Source: F22 sp963675625 (GTDB lineage Bacteria > Bacteroidota > Bacteroidia > Bacteroidales > Bacteroidaceae). From it: a DNA stretch of 64,000 nt. Below, in pieces: positions 17,855-26,690 of this stretch. Location of the stretch: NCBI GenBank assembly GCA_963675625.1, contig OY776497.1, forward strand, positions 372,001-436,000, given 5' to 3'. Numbering within the stretch: position 1 is the stretch's first letter; each line of letters starts with the position of its first letter. The notes below the pieces were generated by a model, which saw only the letters and a program-made list of their open reading frames with translations, was not told the origin of the DNA and did not search any database. A program made the translations under genes and the position numbers.

Positions 17855-18952
17855 ATGAATCACAAACATCAACTCTCGCTTAAAAAGAGAACAGCTCTAG
17901 AAATCAGTCGTATCATCCAAAATCAAATTATCAAATCACATCCCCTCAAGCAACTTTTTTGGGAATGTACCCTACGCTGTAATCTCCATTGCCAACACTG
18001 CGGTAGCGATTGCCATAAAGAGGCAGATATTGCAGATATGCCTGCTGAAGATTTCTTGCGGGCGATAGATAGCATCACACCTCATGTCAATCCACATCAA
18101 GTGATGATTATCATTACGGGTGGTGAACCATTGATGCGCAAAGACCTAGAATCCATAGGGCTAGAGTTATACAAACGTGAATATCCTTGGGGAATGGTGA
18201 GCAATGGCCTAGCCTTGACTCCTGAGCGCTTACAAAATTTGATACGGAGCGGATTACGTGCTGTGACCATCAGTCTCGATGGCTTTGAAGAAGCACATAA
18301 TTGGTTGCGTGGCCATCCCAAGAGTTATGCCCATGCCATGCGTGCTATTGAAATGTTGGGCAAACAAGATGAAGTTATCTGGGATGTCGTTACTTGTGTC
18401 AACAAACGCAATATCGGTCATTTGACTGAGCTTCGTGAACACCTTATATCCAAAGGATTGAAATCGTGGCGTCTCTTTACCGTATTTCCTGTGGGGCGTG
18501 CTGCCGAACATCCTGAACTTCAACTCACCGATCAAGAGTTTGTCCAAATGATGGACTTCATTGCCTATAGCCGAAAGCATAGTGGCATTAAAGTGAGCTA
18601 TGGCTGCGAAGGGTATCTCGGGCATTATGAAGGAGAGGTGCGTGACAATTTCTTCTTCTGCCAAGCTGGAGTGACAGTTGGCTCCATCTTGCATGATGGC
18701 CAGATTTCTGCTTGTCCGAGCATACGTGCCGATTACAACCAAGGCTCCATTTATACAGATGATTTTATGGATGTTTGGACTCATAAATTTGAGCAATATA
18801 GAGATCGCTCTTGGATGAAAAAAATAGCTCCTTGTGATACATGCAAGCATTTTCGTTATTGTCGTGGCAATGGCATGCATCTTCGTAAAGAAAATGGAGA
18901 GCTGATCGTATGTCATTTGGACAGGGTAAGAAATGGAGGTCAACCATATTAA
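17855..18952 (+). CDS. Radical SAM enzyme with SPASM-like C-terminus, rSAM/lipoprotein system
   Basis: The 365-residue protein carries the radical SAM cluster motif CX3CX2C at Cys42/Cys46/Cys49 (RCNLHCQHC), the GGEPLMR motif near residue 90, and C-terminal cysteines typical of SPASM/twitch auxiliary cluster domains (FFCQAGVTVGSI, ISACPS, APCDTCKHFRYCRG between about 268 and 341). Such enzymes usually modify peptides. Cotranscription with the small lipoprotein upstream (13-bp gap) and no other partner suggests action on that protein or on its export. The start at 17855 is the only ATG that fits the spacing. No terminator is evident immediately after it. Confidence 0.9.
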   Translation: MNHKHQLSLKKRTALEISRIIQNQIIKSHPLKQLFWECTLRCNLHCQHCGSDCHKEADIADMPAEDFLRAIDSITPHVNPHQVMIIITGGEPLMRKDLESIGLELYKREYPWGMVSNGLALTPERLQNLIRSGLRAVTISLDGFEEAHNWLRGHPKSYAHAMRAIEMLGKQDEVIWDVVTCVNKRNIGHLTELREHLISKGLKSWRLFTVFPVGRAAEHPELQLTDQEFVQMMDFIAYSRKHSGIKVSYGCEGYLGHYEGEVRDNFFFCQAGVTVGSILHDGQISACPSIRADYNQGSIYTDDFMDVWTHKFEQYRDRSWMKKIAPCDTCKHFRYCRGNGMHLRKENGELIVCHLDRVRNGGQPY

Positions 18953-19080
18953 TACTACATTACTGTGACAATTATTTTACATTGATATGTATTATAGCTT
19001 CTAGCTGTATTTATTGATAGTAATCAGCAACGGCTTATACTTTTATTCGTATCTTTAAAGCATAGAGTTTGTCGGTTCTA

Positions 19081-19094
19081 AGGCTTATAAGCCT
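19081..19094. repeat. Perfect 14-bp palindrome upstream of the HU-like gene
   Basis: AGGCTTATAAGCCT is its own reverse complement. It is the first of three palindromes packed into the 70 bp that lie about 70-135 bp before the HU-like start codon. Confidence 0.8.
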
Positions 19095-19098
19095 CGAT

Positions 19099-19146
19099 CC
19101 AATGCATTGGTCCCATCGATTCAAACGATTGAATCGATGGGACCAA
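19099..19146. repeat. Palindrome plus 18-bp inverted repeat upstream of the HU-like gene
   Basis: CCAATGCATTGG (19099-19110) is a perfect palindrome. It abuts a perfect 18-bp inverted repeat: 19107-19124 pairs with 19129-19146 around the loop ACGA, with core GGTCCCATCGATTCAA. A partial third copy of the arm, TTGAATCGA, follows at about 19151. No T-run follows, so this is not a standard terminator. It could be an operator, a structured leader or a cruciform target. Confidence 0.85.
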
Positions 19147-19216
19147 ACGTTTGAATCGACGTTCGCTATTAAGAGAAACCATTATTTCATTGTAGTACCT
19201 ACTAAATCAAAAGTTT

Positions 19217-19819
19217 ATGCCTATTTATTACGACATGCGTAAGAAGTACAATCCCTCTAAACCAGAGGAAGAAGAGTACCGAGCACAAGCAGTTATCAAT
19301 GCAACTGTAGACCTGAAGTTTATCTGCGAAGAGATTTCTGAACGAGCCTCCTACACTTCTGGCGATGTGCACGGAATGATAATAGAATTTATCTCATCGA
19401 TTAAAAATCACCTGGCCGATAGCCATCGAGTACATATAGATGAACTGGGTAGTTTTGAAGTACAATTAAGTAGCGCACCTAAGGCCAAAAGAGCTCGCAC
19501 CACATCTAGTGACATCAAAATCAAAGGGGTTACTTTCCGTCTGTCTAAAACATTTATAAAGCACTGGAAATTTAAGGTGGAAAGGTGCCCCAACTCACTG
19601 AAAAGGAAAAATCAGGATGTGCCCTCGCCTGCTGAACGACGAGATATTCTAGAAAAATTACTGCACAGAGAAATTGTGGTCAGCAGAAAAGAATACCAGA
19701 TGGCAGCTGGCATAGGTAAAACAATCGCTTATAGAGATATCAAAACGCATCTAGAGAAAGGGTGGCTGAAACAAAAAGGACGTGGCACTACAACAGTATA
19801 CTTTAAAAGCAGAAACTAG
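19217..19819 (+). CDS. HU-family DNA-binding protein (HU-related, with C-terminal winged-helix-like part)
   Basis: The 200-residue protein is of the Bacteroidetes HU-related type. Residues 1-125 form an HU/IHF-like domain with the diagnostic MPIYYDMRKKYN start, helices around TSGDVHGMIIEFISSIKNHL, and the beta-arm region DELGSFEVQLSSAPKAKRA. Residues 130-200 (RRDILEKLLHREIVVSRKEYQMAAGIGKTIAYRDIKTHLEKGWLKQ, split here only by eye) look like a winged-helix extension. The family is thought to bind or bend DNA and is often found near capsule loci or accessory genes. It stands alone here behind the stacked palindromes at 19081-19146, which are plausible self-binding sites. Function is inferred from the fold only. 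Confidence 0.8.
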   Translation: MPIYYDMRKKYNPSKPEEEEYRAQAVINATVDLKFICEEISERASYTSGDVHGMIIEFISSIKNHLADSHRVHIDELGSFEVQLSSAPKAKRARTTSSDIKIKGVTFRLSKTFIKHWKFKVERCPNSLKRKNQDVPSPAERRDILEKLLHREIVVSRKEYQMAAGIGKTIAYRDIKTHLEKGWLKQKGRGTTTVYFKSRN

Positions 19820-19929
19820 GTAAGCATCGCATACAATCTACACACTTACTTCTCAGTATATGGATATGAATATATACTGTCTACATTTCGTTAAAAACAA
19901 CACAAATCAGTAAATTATTCTATCATTCT

Positions 19930-19960
19930 TTTGCTGTTTAATATATATTTAATATTTTTG
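19930..19960 (+). promoter_or_regulatory. Promoter of the 20.0-kb secreted protein
   Basis: TTTG (19930-19933) and TATTTTTG (19953-19960) have 19-bp spacing. The predicted start is near 19967, with ATG at 20000. Confidence 0.7.
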
Positions 19961-19999
19961 ACTCTGCAAAAGATATTCACTGTCGCAATGACATAAGCT

Positions 20000-20506
20000 A
20001 TGAAACTAGCCAACCTATTACTGTGTATTGCCCTATGTTTGGGGCCAGTACAAGTAAAAAGTAGTGTGGCATCTTCTGAAAAAGATGTGTATGTAACGTT
20101 CACGAGTAGTACTGATTCTGCTCTTAAGCAAGGGATTTACCGCTACACAAGAATGACAAGTTATTTCAATCGTCCAGCTATTTATTTTCATTTTGTAAAT
20201 AAAGATACTGGCGTGAATGAGTGCTTAGTATTCTATGATTACAAACAAAACGTAGTGAATAGCTTAACCTTCAATCCTGAGAAATACATGATGTCGACCA
20301 CTCATATCCCTGTATCGTCGCTTGAAAAAGTCAAGATTATTAATTTGGATGCTTTATTGAGCACATGGACAAGGGAAGAAGCCTATCAGTATTTCTGGTC
20401 GTTAAACGACAAAACAGTGTGGGTTATTGATAAAAGCAACGTGGGTGAGGACCCTAGCAATCCGCTAGTCGTTCAAACCATGCCTGGAGTATTCTACAAA
20501 TACTAA
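20000..20506 (+). CDS. Small secreted protein of unknown function
   Basis: The 168-residue protein has a clear signal peptide (MKLANLLLCIALCLGPVQVKS, cleavage probably near residue 21). The mature part is rich in Tyr, Ser and Thr and appears all-beta: YVTFTSSTDSALKQGIYRYT, then IYFHFVNKDTGV. I recognise no family. A real promoter with both boxes precedes it and a strong terminator follows at 20592, so it is a monocistronic unit. The sequence resembles small exported Bacteroidetes proteins that are often lineage-specific. No lipobox and no sorting domain are visible. Confidence 0.7.
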   Translation: MKLANLLLCIALCLGPVQVKSSVASSEKDVYVTFTSSTDSALKQGIYRYTRMTSYFNRPAIYFHFVNKDTGVNECLVFYDYKQNVVNSLTFNPEKYMMSTTHIPVSSLEKVKIINLDALLSTWTREEAYQYFWSLNDKTVWVIDKSNVGEDPSNPLVVQTMPGVFYKY

Positions 20507-20591
20507 CATAATGACCGAATTTATTATGTGATATATGAATAAATGTAAGTTAGCGCGTGGATGTGCATGGGATATGTACGTCAACGAATGG

Positions 20592-20628
20592 AGCCGTGTC
20601 AAAGAGAATTTGACACGGCTTTGTTATT
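20592..20628 (+). terminator. Intrinsic terminator
   Basis: AGCCGTGTCAAA (20592-20603) pairs perfectly with TTTGACACGGCT (20609-20620) around GAGAA, followed by TTGTTATT. It ends the unit containing the 20.0-kb secreted-protein gene. Confidence 0.85.
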
Positions 20629-20732
20629 ATCTGCTCTATTTCCATAGATTATTTGTTAAAATTCTTTGATAAATAAAAATTATATTGTAACATTGCATAT
20701 AGGTCAGATTTAACTCATAAAAGCAATGCTAT

Positions 20733-21269
20733 ATGAAAACACTTCGTTTATATATTACGATGCTTGTAATGCTTTTGATGTGTACACAAGGATTACAAAG
20801 CCAAGTGCTGCTTGTCAATCAATCTGATATAAAGCAGCAAGACACGATTATCGAACAACAGAAAATCATCTTGCCTGATTCTACGTTTTCGATATCTCCC
20901 GATATTATTCAAGCAATTAAGGGTGTATTTCGTCAACTACCCGATCCTGTAACATACAGAAATTGGCAGATACAACTCCTAACAAGCGATGTGCTACGTC
21001 AAAATGCAGACAACTTGGTGGATTTACGCCCTTTCCCATTACGGTTTGATTTCTTTGAGGAACTCAAGTTGGTACTGGGCAAAGATATTGACAAATATCT
21101 TCTTCCAGAGCAACTCACCTCTCGTTTGAAAGCAACACCACTCACCTATAATCAGGCGACTAGTAGATATAGTGTCATATGGGTTAGCCCATTTGATACC
21201 ATGATACTGATTGTACCAGAATGGTATGCCTCAGATTACGAGAACTTCTCCTTGTGGGATTTAAAATAA
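20733..21269 (+). CDS. Small secreted protein of unknown function
   Basis: The 178-residue protein has an N-terminal signal peptide (about residues 1-24, ending GLQSQ) and a mature region with a helical linker (SDIKQQDTIIEQQKIILPDS) followed by a compact domain. That domain contains the segment YRNWQIQLLTSDVLRQNADN and a C-terminal strand-rich stretch ending in WYASDYENFSLWDLK. It resembles uncharacterised Bacteroidales proteins, but I cannot name a family with confidence. It is convergent with the glycerophosphodiesterase gene 34 bp away. A canonical promoter is not visible; the 226-bp upstream region contains only the preceding terminator. Confidence 0.65.
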   Translation: MKTLRLYITMLVMLLMCTQGLQSQVLLVNQSDIKQQDTIIEQQKIILPDSTFSISPDIIQAIKGVFRQLPDPVTYRNWQIQLLTSDVLRQNADNLVDLRPFPLRFDFFEELKLVLGKDIDKYLLPEQLTSRLKATPLTYNQATSRYSVIWVSPFDTMILIVPEWYASDYENFSLWDLK

Positions 21270-21302
21270 CTTGTTAGGGTGCTTTCAAAAGCCCAAAGGC
21301 TA

Positions 21303-22214
21303 TTATTTTTTCAGCCAGATGATGGCACTATCTGGCTGATTGGTGATAATGGCATCAACCCCTAGTACAGCCAAACGCCGTATATCCTTGTGACGATCTA
21401 CGGTCCATGGAGCTAATGCCATGCCATATGCTCGGCAAGAATCGACCAGCGCAGTATTGACCAAAGAATAGTGTGGACTATACACTTGTGGCACAAAATC
21501 TAAACGACTCATGTAGTCTGAAAATGACGTTTGATTGTCATTATCTACTAGATAAGACAGGCGTACTGTTGGATACTTCTGATGCAAGTAATTTAAGGTA
21601 CGCGTGTCAAAACACTGCACCAACAATCGATCACCGATATGATGGCTCAATAGTTCTTTCATACACAAATCGGCAAAAGTCTTATAATCTGGAGTAAAGA
21701 TGCCATCTTTTGTCGGCCAACTTTTAATCTCTATATTATATTGTACTGGCTTGAGATGACACACTCGTATATGTGTCTCGACCGAGTCAATCAGCACCTC
21801 TGCCAAAGGCAAACGGGCCACAAAGTTGTGCCTGTTTGGATAATGAGGATTGGCCTTAGAACCTATATCATACCTGCGAATGCTATCATAAGGCATGTTC
21901 CATAGACGATATAACTTATCAGAATCACGAGCTATGGTATCGCCAGATGGAGTCAACGCTTTCTGACTATTGAAATAAGCATCGTGTGAAACAACCACTT
22001 GACTGTCTTTGCTCACATGCAAATCAAATTCTAGATAATCGACGCCTAAATCCACTGCATACAGCATGGCTTCGATTGTATTTTCAGGATAAATAGCTGC
22101 CCCACCTCTATGAGCATGTACAAGCACTGCTTTAGAGCGATGAGGAGCATTGCAACTAGCCAAAAGACTAGCTGCAATGCATAGAAATAGGGTGAATCGT
22201 TTGATGATGGTCAT
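21303..22214 (-). CDS. Glycerophosphodiester phosphodiesterase lipoprotein (GlpQ/UgpQ-like)
   Basis: The 303-residue protein has a signal with lipobox LLASC (Cys20) and a GDPD TIM barrel. Its motifs are HAHRGGAAIYPENT (catalytic His plus the ENT motif), YLEFDLH (metal ligands Glu/Asp), and VVVSHDAYF (second catalytic His). Enzymes of this family hydrolyse glycerophosphodiesters to sn-glycerol-3-phosphate and an alcohol. The lipobox places it in the cell envelope. It begins 6 bp after the TonB-dependent receptor gene, so it is the last gene of a three-gene operon with that receptor and a membrane-anchored phosphoesterase. The operon context suggests use of imported or surface phosphodiesters. 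Confidence 0.93.
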   Translation of the reverse strand: MTIIKRFTLFLCIAASLLASCNAPHRSKAVLVHAHRGGAAIYPENTIEAMLYAVDLGVDYLEFDLHVSKDSQVVVSHDAYFNSQKALTPSGDTIARDSDKLYRLWNMPYDSIRRYDIGSKANPHYPNRHNFVARLPLAEVLIDSVETHIRVCHLKPVQYNIEIKSWPTKDGIFTPDYKTFADLCMKELLSHHIGDRLLVQCFDTRTLNYLHQKYPTVRLSYLVDNDNQTSFSDYMSRLDFVPQVYSPHYSLVNTALVDSCRAYGMALAPWTVDRHKDIRRLAVLGVDAIITNQPDSAIIWLKK

Positions 22215-22220
22215 AATTAC

Positions 22221-24971
22221 TTAAAATCCAATTTTCAATTTCACTCCAAATGTACGAGGAGCTCCTGCTATAAAGGTAGGAAATCCAATATTATCCCCTG
22301 AGTTACCTGCATCAATTAAATACTCTTTATCTGTAAGATTCTTACCCCATAAAGAAACTTCAAAATACTTATTGCTAGGTTGGTAACGGTAACCAATAGT
22401 ACCATTCAACAAGCCATATCCGTCTTGATGCAAATCTGCACGGTTATTGTTCTCAAAATACACCCCACTCTTATAACTATAAGAAGGGCGAATATATACA
22501 TGCCCCCATTGGCTAGTAGGGATCTTGATATCCATTCCTAAAGAGTAAGTGTTTTTAGGAGTTAGACGGAAGCGATTGCCAGAATAGGCTTGTACATTCC
22601 CATCGTCATCAAAATGATTAAACTTACCATCGATATATGAATAGTTACCAAAAGTACTCACGTAACGACTGAAAGCATAGCGCAATGAAGCTTCTGCACC
22701 AATAGTTCGTGCCTTACCAGCATCGGTAGCCACTGTAATCTTGGAGATACCTCCATTAGGATCATCTACAAGAGAAGAGCTTTGGAAATTGGACCAATCG
22801 TAATAATAGGTACAAAAATCATATTGCAGTCTATTCTTCAACAATCCCCCCTTGATACCCGCTTCATAACTCCAAATAATTTCAGGATCAAGGCGTGACG
22901 TGTTCTCGGGACTGTTATTGAAAGCCAACACAGCTGGACGACGTCCACGGGATACACTCACATATACATTGTTGTGCTTAAACTCATAATTGATCACCAA
23001 ACGACCTACACAAGAATAGTAGTCATCCTGCATGCTCACCTTTGCACCACCATCTGTAGGAGAGAACATCAAAGGAGCGTTCATAAACAATGGATGAGGT
23101 ACGGTGGTAGACTTGTATTGTGTTTTTTGATGTTCGTATGTACCGCGTATACCAGCTGTAATCTTCAAGTGTTTAATGATTTCGTATGTCAAATCAGCAA
23201 AAACTTCTACAGCTTGATTGGTACCATAATTGGTACCCGACTCTGAATAATTCTGGGTCACTGGAATCTGATCCAATGAATCAATTTGTCCAATCAATGC
23301 AGCAAGCATCGTAGGATCTTGAATATATGCTGGAAGTGCCGTTTCAAGGGTGAGCATACCACCATATTGAGGAGCCATCGCATTTAAGGCAGCTTCGGCA
23401 CGTTGACGTAGTCCCAAACCATTGACATTATTGATCGTGCCATCTGCATTGACAGGCAGGAAGTCAAACATTGCAGATAGCAAGCCATTTACGGCTGCCT
23501 GTGTAGCAGCTGGTAATTGAGCCATAGGCAATTGAGCAGCAAATGCATCTTTATATTTCTGTGCTAAAATAGTAGGATATATCTGTTGTGGATTGGTAGA
23601 TACGACTACCTTTTGCGAAGAGTTTTCATAAAAATAGCTGGCTCCAACAAACCCACTCAGATTCTTGTGATTGTCAAAATTGAAACGGAATTCTTGACTA
23701 AATTGCGTCCCTTTCTCTTCTTCTATACATTGCAACAATGTCAAACGAGTTCCGTCAGCATCAAAAGTTTCCTTTGAATTAAAGGCACGGAAACCTGTAA
23801 TACTACGCATATCCCAATTGTCATTGATTTCATGGTCTACATTCAATAAGGCTCCTCCTACATGACGTCGGATATATAAACCTTTGCCAGCTTCCAATTC
23901 GGCATCACTATACGGAGAAGTATCTCCACCTAGAGGTGCTATTTTATCCGACTTGAAGGAGGTACCTGGATAGTCATCATATTGATAGTCCACGACCAAA
24001 TCATATGTAGTCTTATCATTTGCCCATAAACGGGTAGAATTACGAAGGGCAAGACTATTCTTACCATTCAAATCACCACCAGCCTTGTTGTCGATATATC
24101 CATCATGACGGTCGTACGAAAAAGCAAAACGGTTCGATAATTTTTCATCAACAATAGGCGTGTTGACCATACCCTTTGCATTGAACTGATTATAGTTGCC
24201 ATACCCTATCTCAAAATCACCCGCAAGATTGTTTGTAGGCTTATTACGAATAATATGTACAGCACCGATCTCGGCACCACGTCCAAAGAGTGTTCCCTGC
24301 GGTCCCTTGACGACTTCGACACGTTCTTCATCAAAAAGTTCCACGACAGAAGCGCGTGAACGAGATATAGACACTCCATCTTGGAAGATAGAGACACGTG
24401 GCTGAGAATAACTCTCCCCACCATCGCTCGTAACCCCGCGAATGACATAACCTGGGTTGTTAGGACTCTGCAATTGCATTTGTAGTCCCGGAATATATTC
24501 GGATAATTGATCAAACTGATTGACATCTAGAGCAGCCAACCCTTGTCCAGACAAGGCACTGACAGCAGCCGGAACGTCAATATGACTTTGTGTACGTTTC
24601 TGTGTGGTCACAACCACTTCTCCAAGTGCATACACATCACGTTTCATCACAACTTTCATCTGTGCAGAGGCTTCAAGTGTGACTGTACGGTATCCTATAA
24701 AATTGAATGTCAACTTTTGTCCCGCTTCTATAGATAAACGAATACTAAATGACCCATCTACTCGAGTAATCGTCGCATTTTGTTTTCCCTCTACAAATAT
24801 TGTCACTCCAGGAAGAGGCACACCCTCTTCATCAACAACAATACCTTGTATGTCTTGTGTGGCAACTGTGACTCCAGCATGTACACTTGTATTGTCTGCT
24901 GGAATAGTCTTTGCGGCTTGTGCGCTAGTTGTCAAAGCTAGACAGATGGCACAGATCCATGGATTTCTCAT
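22221..24971 (-). CDS. TonB-dependent outer-membrane receptor
   Basis: The 916-residue protein has a signal peptide (about 1-19), a carboxypeptidase-regulatory-like domain (about 38-112, starting DIQGIVVDEEGVPLPGVTIF), a plug domain (about 120-235, with VPAAVSALSGQGLAALDVNQ and GPQGTLFGRGAEIGAVHI), and a long beta-barrel ending in a C-terminal Phe (VKLKIGF). The plug resembles siderophore- or pesticin-receptor-like proteins more than SusC proteins, and no SusD partner is present. It sits in an operon between a phosphoesterase (37-bp gap upstream) and a glycerophosphodiesterase (6-bp gap downstream), which points to a phosphorylated or phosphodiester ligand, but the ligand is not visible from sequence. 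No cobalamin riboswitch precedes it. Confidence 0.94.
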   Translation of the reverse strand: MRNPWICAICLALTTSAQAAKTIPADNTSVHAGVTVATQDIQGIVVDEEGVPLPGVTIFVEGKQNATITRVDGSFSIRLSIEAGQKLTFNFIGYRTVTLEASAQMKVVMKRDVYALGEVVVTTQKRTQSHIDVPAAVSALSGQGLAALDVNQFDQLSEYIPGLQMQLQSPNNPGYVIRGVTSDGGESYSQPRVSIFQDGVSISRSRASVVELFDEERVEVVKGPQGTLFGRGAEIGAVHIIRNKPTNNLAGDFEIGYGNYNQFNAKGMVNTPIVDEKLSNRFAFSYDRHDGYIDNKAGGDLNGKNSLALRNSTRLWANDKTTYDLVVDYQYDDYPGTSFKSDKIAPLGGDTSPYSDAELEAGKGLYIRRHVGGALLNVDHEINDNWDMRSITGFRAFNSKETFDADGTRLTLLQCIEEEKGTQFSQEFRFNFDNHKNLSGFVGASYFYENSSQKVVVSTNPQQIYPTILAQKYKDAFAAQLPMAQLPAATQAAVNGLLSAMFDFLPVNADGTINNVNGLGLRQRAEAALNAMAPQYGGMLTLETALPAYIQDPTMLAALIGQIDSLDQIPVTQNYSESGTNYGTNQAVEVFADLTYEIIKHLKITAGIRGTYEHQKTQYKSTTVPHPLFMNAPLMFSPTDGGAKVSMQDDYYSCVGRLVINYEFKHNNVYVSVSRGRRPAVLAFNNSPENTSRLDPEIIWSYEAGIKGGLLKNRLQYDFCTYYYDWSNFQSSSLVDDPNGGISKITVATDAGKARTIGAEASLRYAFSRYVSTFGNYSYIDGKFNHFDDDGNVQAYSGNRFRLTPKNTYSLGMDIKIPTSQWGHVYIRPSYSYKSGVYFENNNRADLHQDGYGLLNGTIGYRYQPSNKYFEVSLWGKNLTDKEYLIDAGNSGDNIGFPTFIAGAPRTFGVKLKIGF

Positions 24972-25008
24972 TGTGTGAATAATTTATTTGAATATTTGAT
25001 ACATGATT

Positions 25009-26409
25009 CTATTTATTCGTCATCGCTATGACTGGAGATAATTCTAAATCAACATCGTTGTCAGCAACTCCAGAATCTTTAGATAAGGATTTGATTACTG
25101 CCGACATACGTAGACGTTGTAGAAATGAATAATGGCGCATTTGATGATCCAAACCAATCAAATCTTGTTGTAGTTTATCGCTCAAAACTTCATCTCCATG
25201 TGCGTGAACAACCATCAATCGACCAATGTCTGTGGCAATATGTTTTCTTAAAGTGTCTGGGAAACTTTTGGAAACTGATGATAATGAGAATGTCGCCACA
25301 CCTTCAATAAGTGCCTCTTTTGCAATATCTTCGAAGCCAGATCCAATTTCAATCGAATCGCTGACGATACTCAAGGAATCACCATGCAGTCTCATCACAC
25401 GGTATGGGCAGGGATACGTCACCAAACTACCAGTTTCTACATCATATAGATGACTTCCCCAATAGCTATGTTCGGAAATATCCTGACAATGTGCATGCCC
25501 TGTCATGCACATCTCAATATTGTATGTATAGCACAAGCGACGTAATTCGCTGGCATTATCTAAGACATATCCTGGACTTGCTTGATTTTGCAATCGCCAG
25601 TGTGGAATAACCCCATGATGTATCATAATCATCATGCGCATTCCAAGTTTTTGTGCTTGGTGCGCTTGCTCTGCTACATAAGTCAATGTACTCTCAGACA
25701 ACACTCCATTCCAATAGCAAAGATCTAAATTGAAATCGTTCTTCTTATATTGATTGGCATCTAGACATAATAGACGTACTTTGGGACTCAATTGCACCAC
25801 ATAACTCAATGAAGAAGAATCATTAGATAAAGCTTGATTATAGCCATATGGGCCATATAGTTCACGAAATTCATCTGGATTAATCGTACGAGTACGCACA
25901 CTCTTATCCCCATCATATATATAGGCGTGAGGATTCATGATATCATGGTTGCCAGGTACCACGATAGGCTGTATACCAGCTTCACGTAAGGGAGCTAAAA
26001 AATGATGGATTAAATATTGATGAGACACATATGCCCCATCTTTGGTCAAATCGCCACTAATCAACAGATACTTTGGTTTCAATTTCAGCATGCGAGCTGA
26101 TAAGGAATCAAGCATCACCCGCGAATAGGACAATAATTTTCTGTCATTTTTTAGATAATCATCAAATGCTTTACCTGGCCTTTTGACAATAGATGTGTCC
26201 ATAACATGCAAATCGGATGCTACCGCCCATACTATATCCACATTTTTCTGCGTACTTTTCTCATGAATTGGCTTTGCTTGTATCAAACTGCAGCTTTGCA
26301 CACAAAGCGTTATAGATAGAGCAATGAAGCCTACTAACAAGCCAACAAGCCATTGCCTGCGAGATGCATTTTTCCAAGATACACGATATTGAGGTAAGAT
26401 CTGTTTCAT
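25009..26409 (-). CDS. Membrane-anchored calcineurin-like metallophosphoesterase
   Basis: The 466-residue protein has an N-terminal membrane anchor (about residues 22-42) and a metallophosphoesterase domain with the complete metal-site series: DLHVMD (about 69), GDLTKDG (about 118), GNHD (about 153), a His in MMIMIHHG (about 264), and GHAHCQD (about 300). The layout is like cyclic-nucleotide and other phosphodiesterases of the class III type. The C-terminal 100 residues are extra and largely helical. It is the first gene of the operon continuing with the TonB receptor and the glycerophosphodiesterase. A candidate TATCTTTG box lies at 26581-26588, about 170 bp upstream, next to small RNA copy 2. 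The exact substrate is unknown. Confidence 0.88.
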   Translation of the reverse strand: MKQILPQYRVSWKNASRRQWLVGLLVGFIALSITLCVQSCSLIQAKPIHEKSTQKNVDIVWAVASDLHVMDTSIVKRPGKAFDDYLKNDRKLLSYSRVMLDSLSARMLKLKPKYLLISGDLTKDGAYVSHQYLIHHFLAPLREAGIQPIVVPGNHDIMNPHAYIYDGDKSVRTRTINPDEFRELYGPYGYNQALSNDSSSLSYVVQLSPKVRLLCLDANQYKKNDFNLDLCYWNGVLSESTLTYVAEQAHQAQKLGMRMMIMIHHGVIPHWRLQNQASPGYVLDNASELRRLCYTYNIEMCMTGHAHCQDISEHSYWGSHLYDVETGSLVTYPCPYRVMRLHGDSLSIVSDSIEIGSGFEDIAKEALIEGVATFSLSSVSKSFPDTLRKHIATDIGRLMVVHAHGDEVLSDKLQQDLIGLDHQMRHYSFLQRLRMSAVIKSLSKDSGVADNDVDLELSPVIAMTNK

Positions 26410-26580
26410 AATGTCATCAATCTACAAACTGGACATATACAATAGGTAAGTCCTTATGTGTGCAAAAATCACATTAAGATATGACATGAATATGTCAAAA
26501 ATGAAACAATACAATGAACATATATAAAATAATCAGTAGACTGCTACCATATAGAGTGTAGTATTATGTTGATCAGGGAG

Positions 26581-26588
26581 CAAAGATA
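26581..26588 (-). promoter_or_regulatory. Candidate -7 box of the phosphoesterase/TonB-receptor operon
   Basis: CAAAGATA on plus reads TATCTTTG on minus. It would give a leader of about 165 nt. No convincing -33 box is seen, and it lies 35 bp beyond the terminator of small RNA copy 2. Confidence 0.4.
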
Positions 26589-26622
26589 TATTGGAAAAAT
26601 ATAGAGTAGAAAAGTATAGAGC

Positions 26623-26685
26623 AAAAAAAAGGAGTCACGCCTGACTCCAACCTTGTTAACCTTAAATCTAATACTATGAAAAACA
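26623..26685 (-). ncRNA. Small RNA / short leader transcript, repeat-family copy 2
   Basis: On the minus strand the conserved segment GTGTTTTTCATAGTATTAGA is followed by TTTAAGGTTAACAAGG and the terminator GGAGTCA-GGCG-TGACTCC (26631-26648) with eight T. It is identical to copy 1 (3908) across the 5' segment and stem but differs in the loop. It has its own -7 (TATCTTTG, 26691-26698) and -33 (TTTG, 26718-26721) with a 19-bp spacer. It lies between the pflA terminator and the phosphoesterase operon and points toward the latter, but its terminator would end it before that operon. Confidence 0.72.
26631..26648 (-). terminator. Terminator of small RNA copy 2
   Basis: A 7-bp perfect stem with loop GGCG on the minus strand is followed by a T8 run (26623-26630). 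Confidence 0.85.
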
Positions 26686-26690
26686 CATTG

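Noticed and set aside
18254..18943. 229-codon open frame on the minus strand opposite the radical SAM gene
   Set aside because: The plus-strand radical SAM protein has a complete set of motifs; the opposite frame reads as no known protein and has no promoter.
24972..25008. Cobalamin riboswitch before the first TonB receptor
   Set aside because: Only 37 bp separate it from the upstream gene of the same operon.
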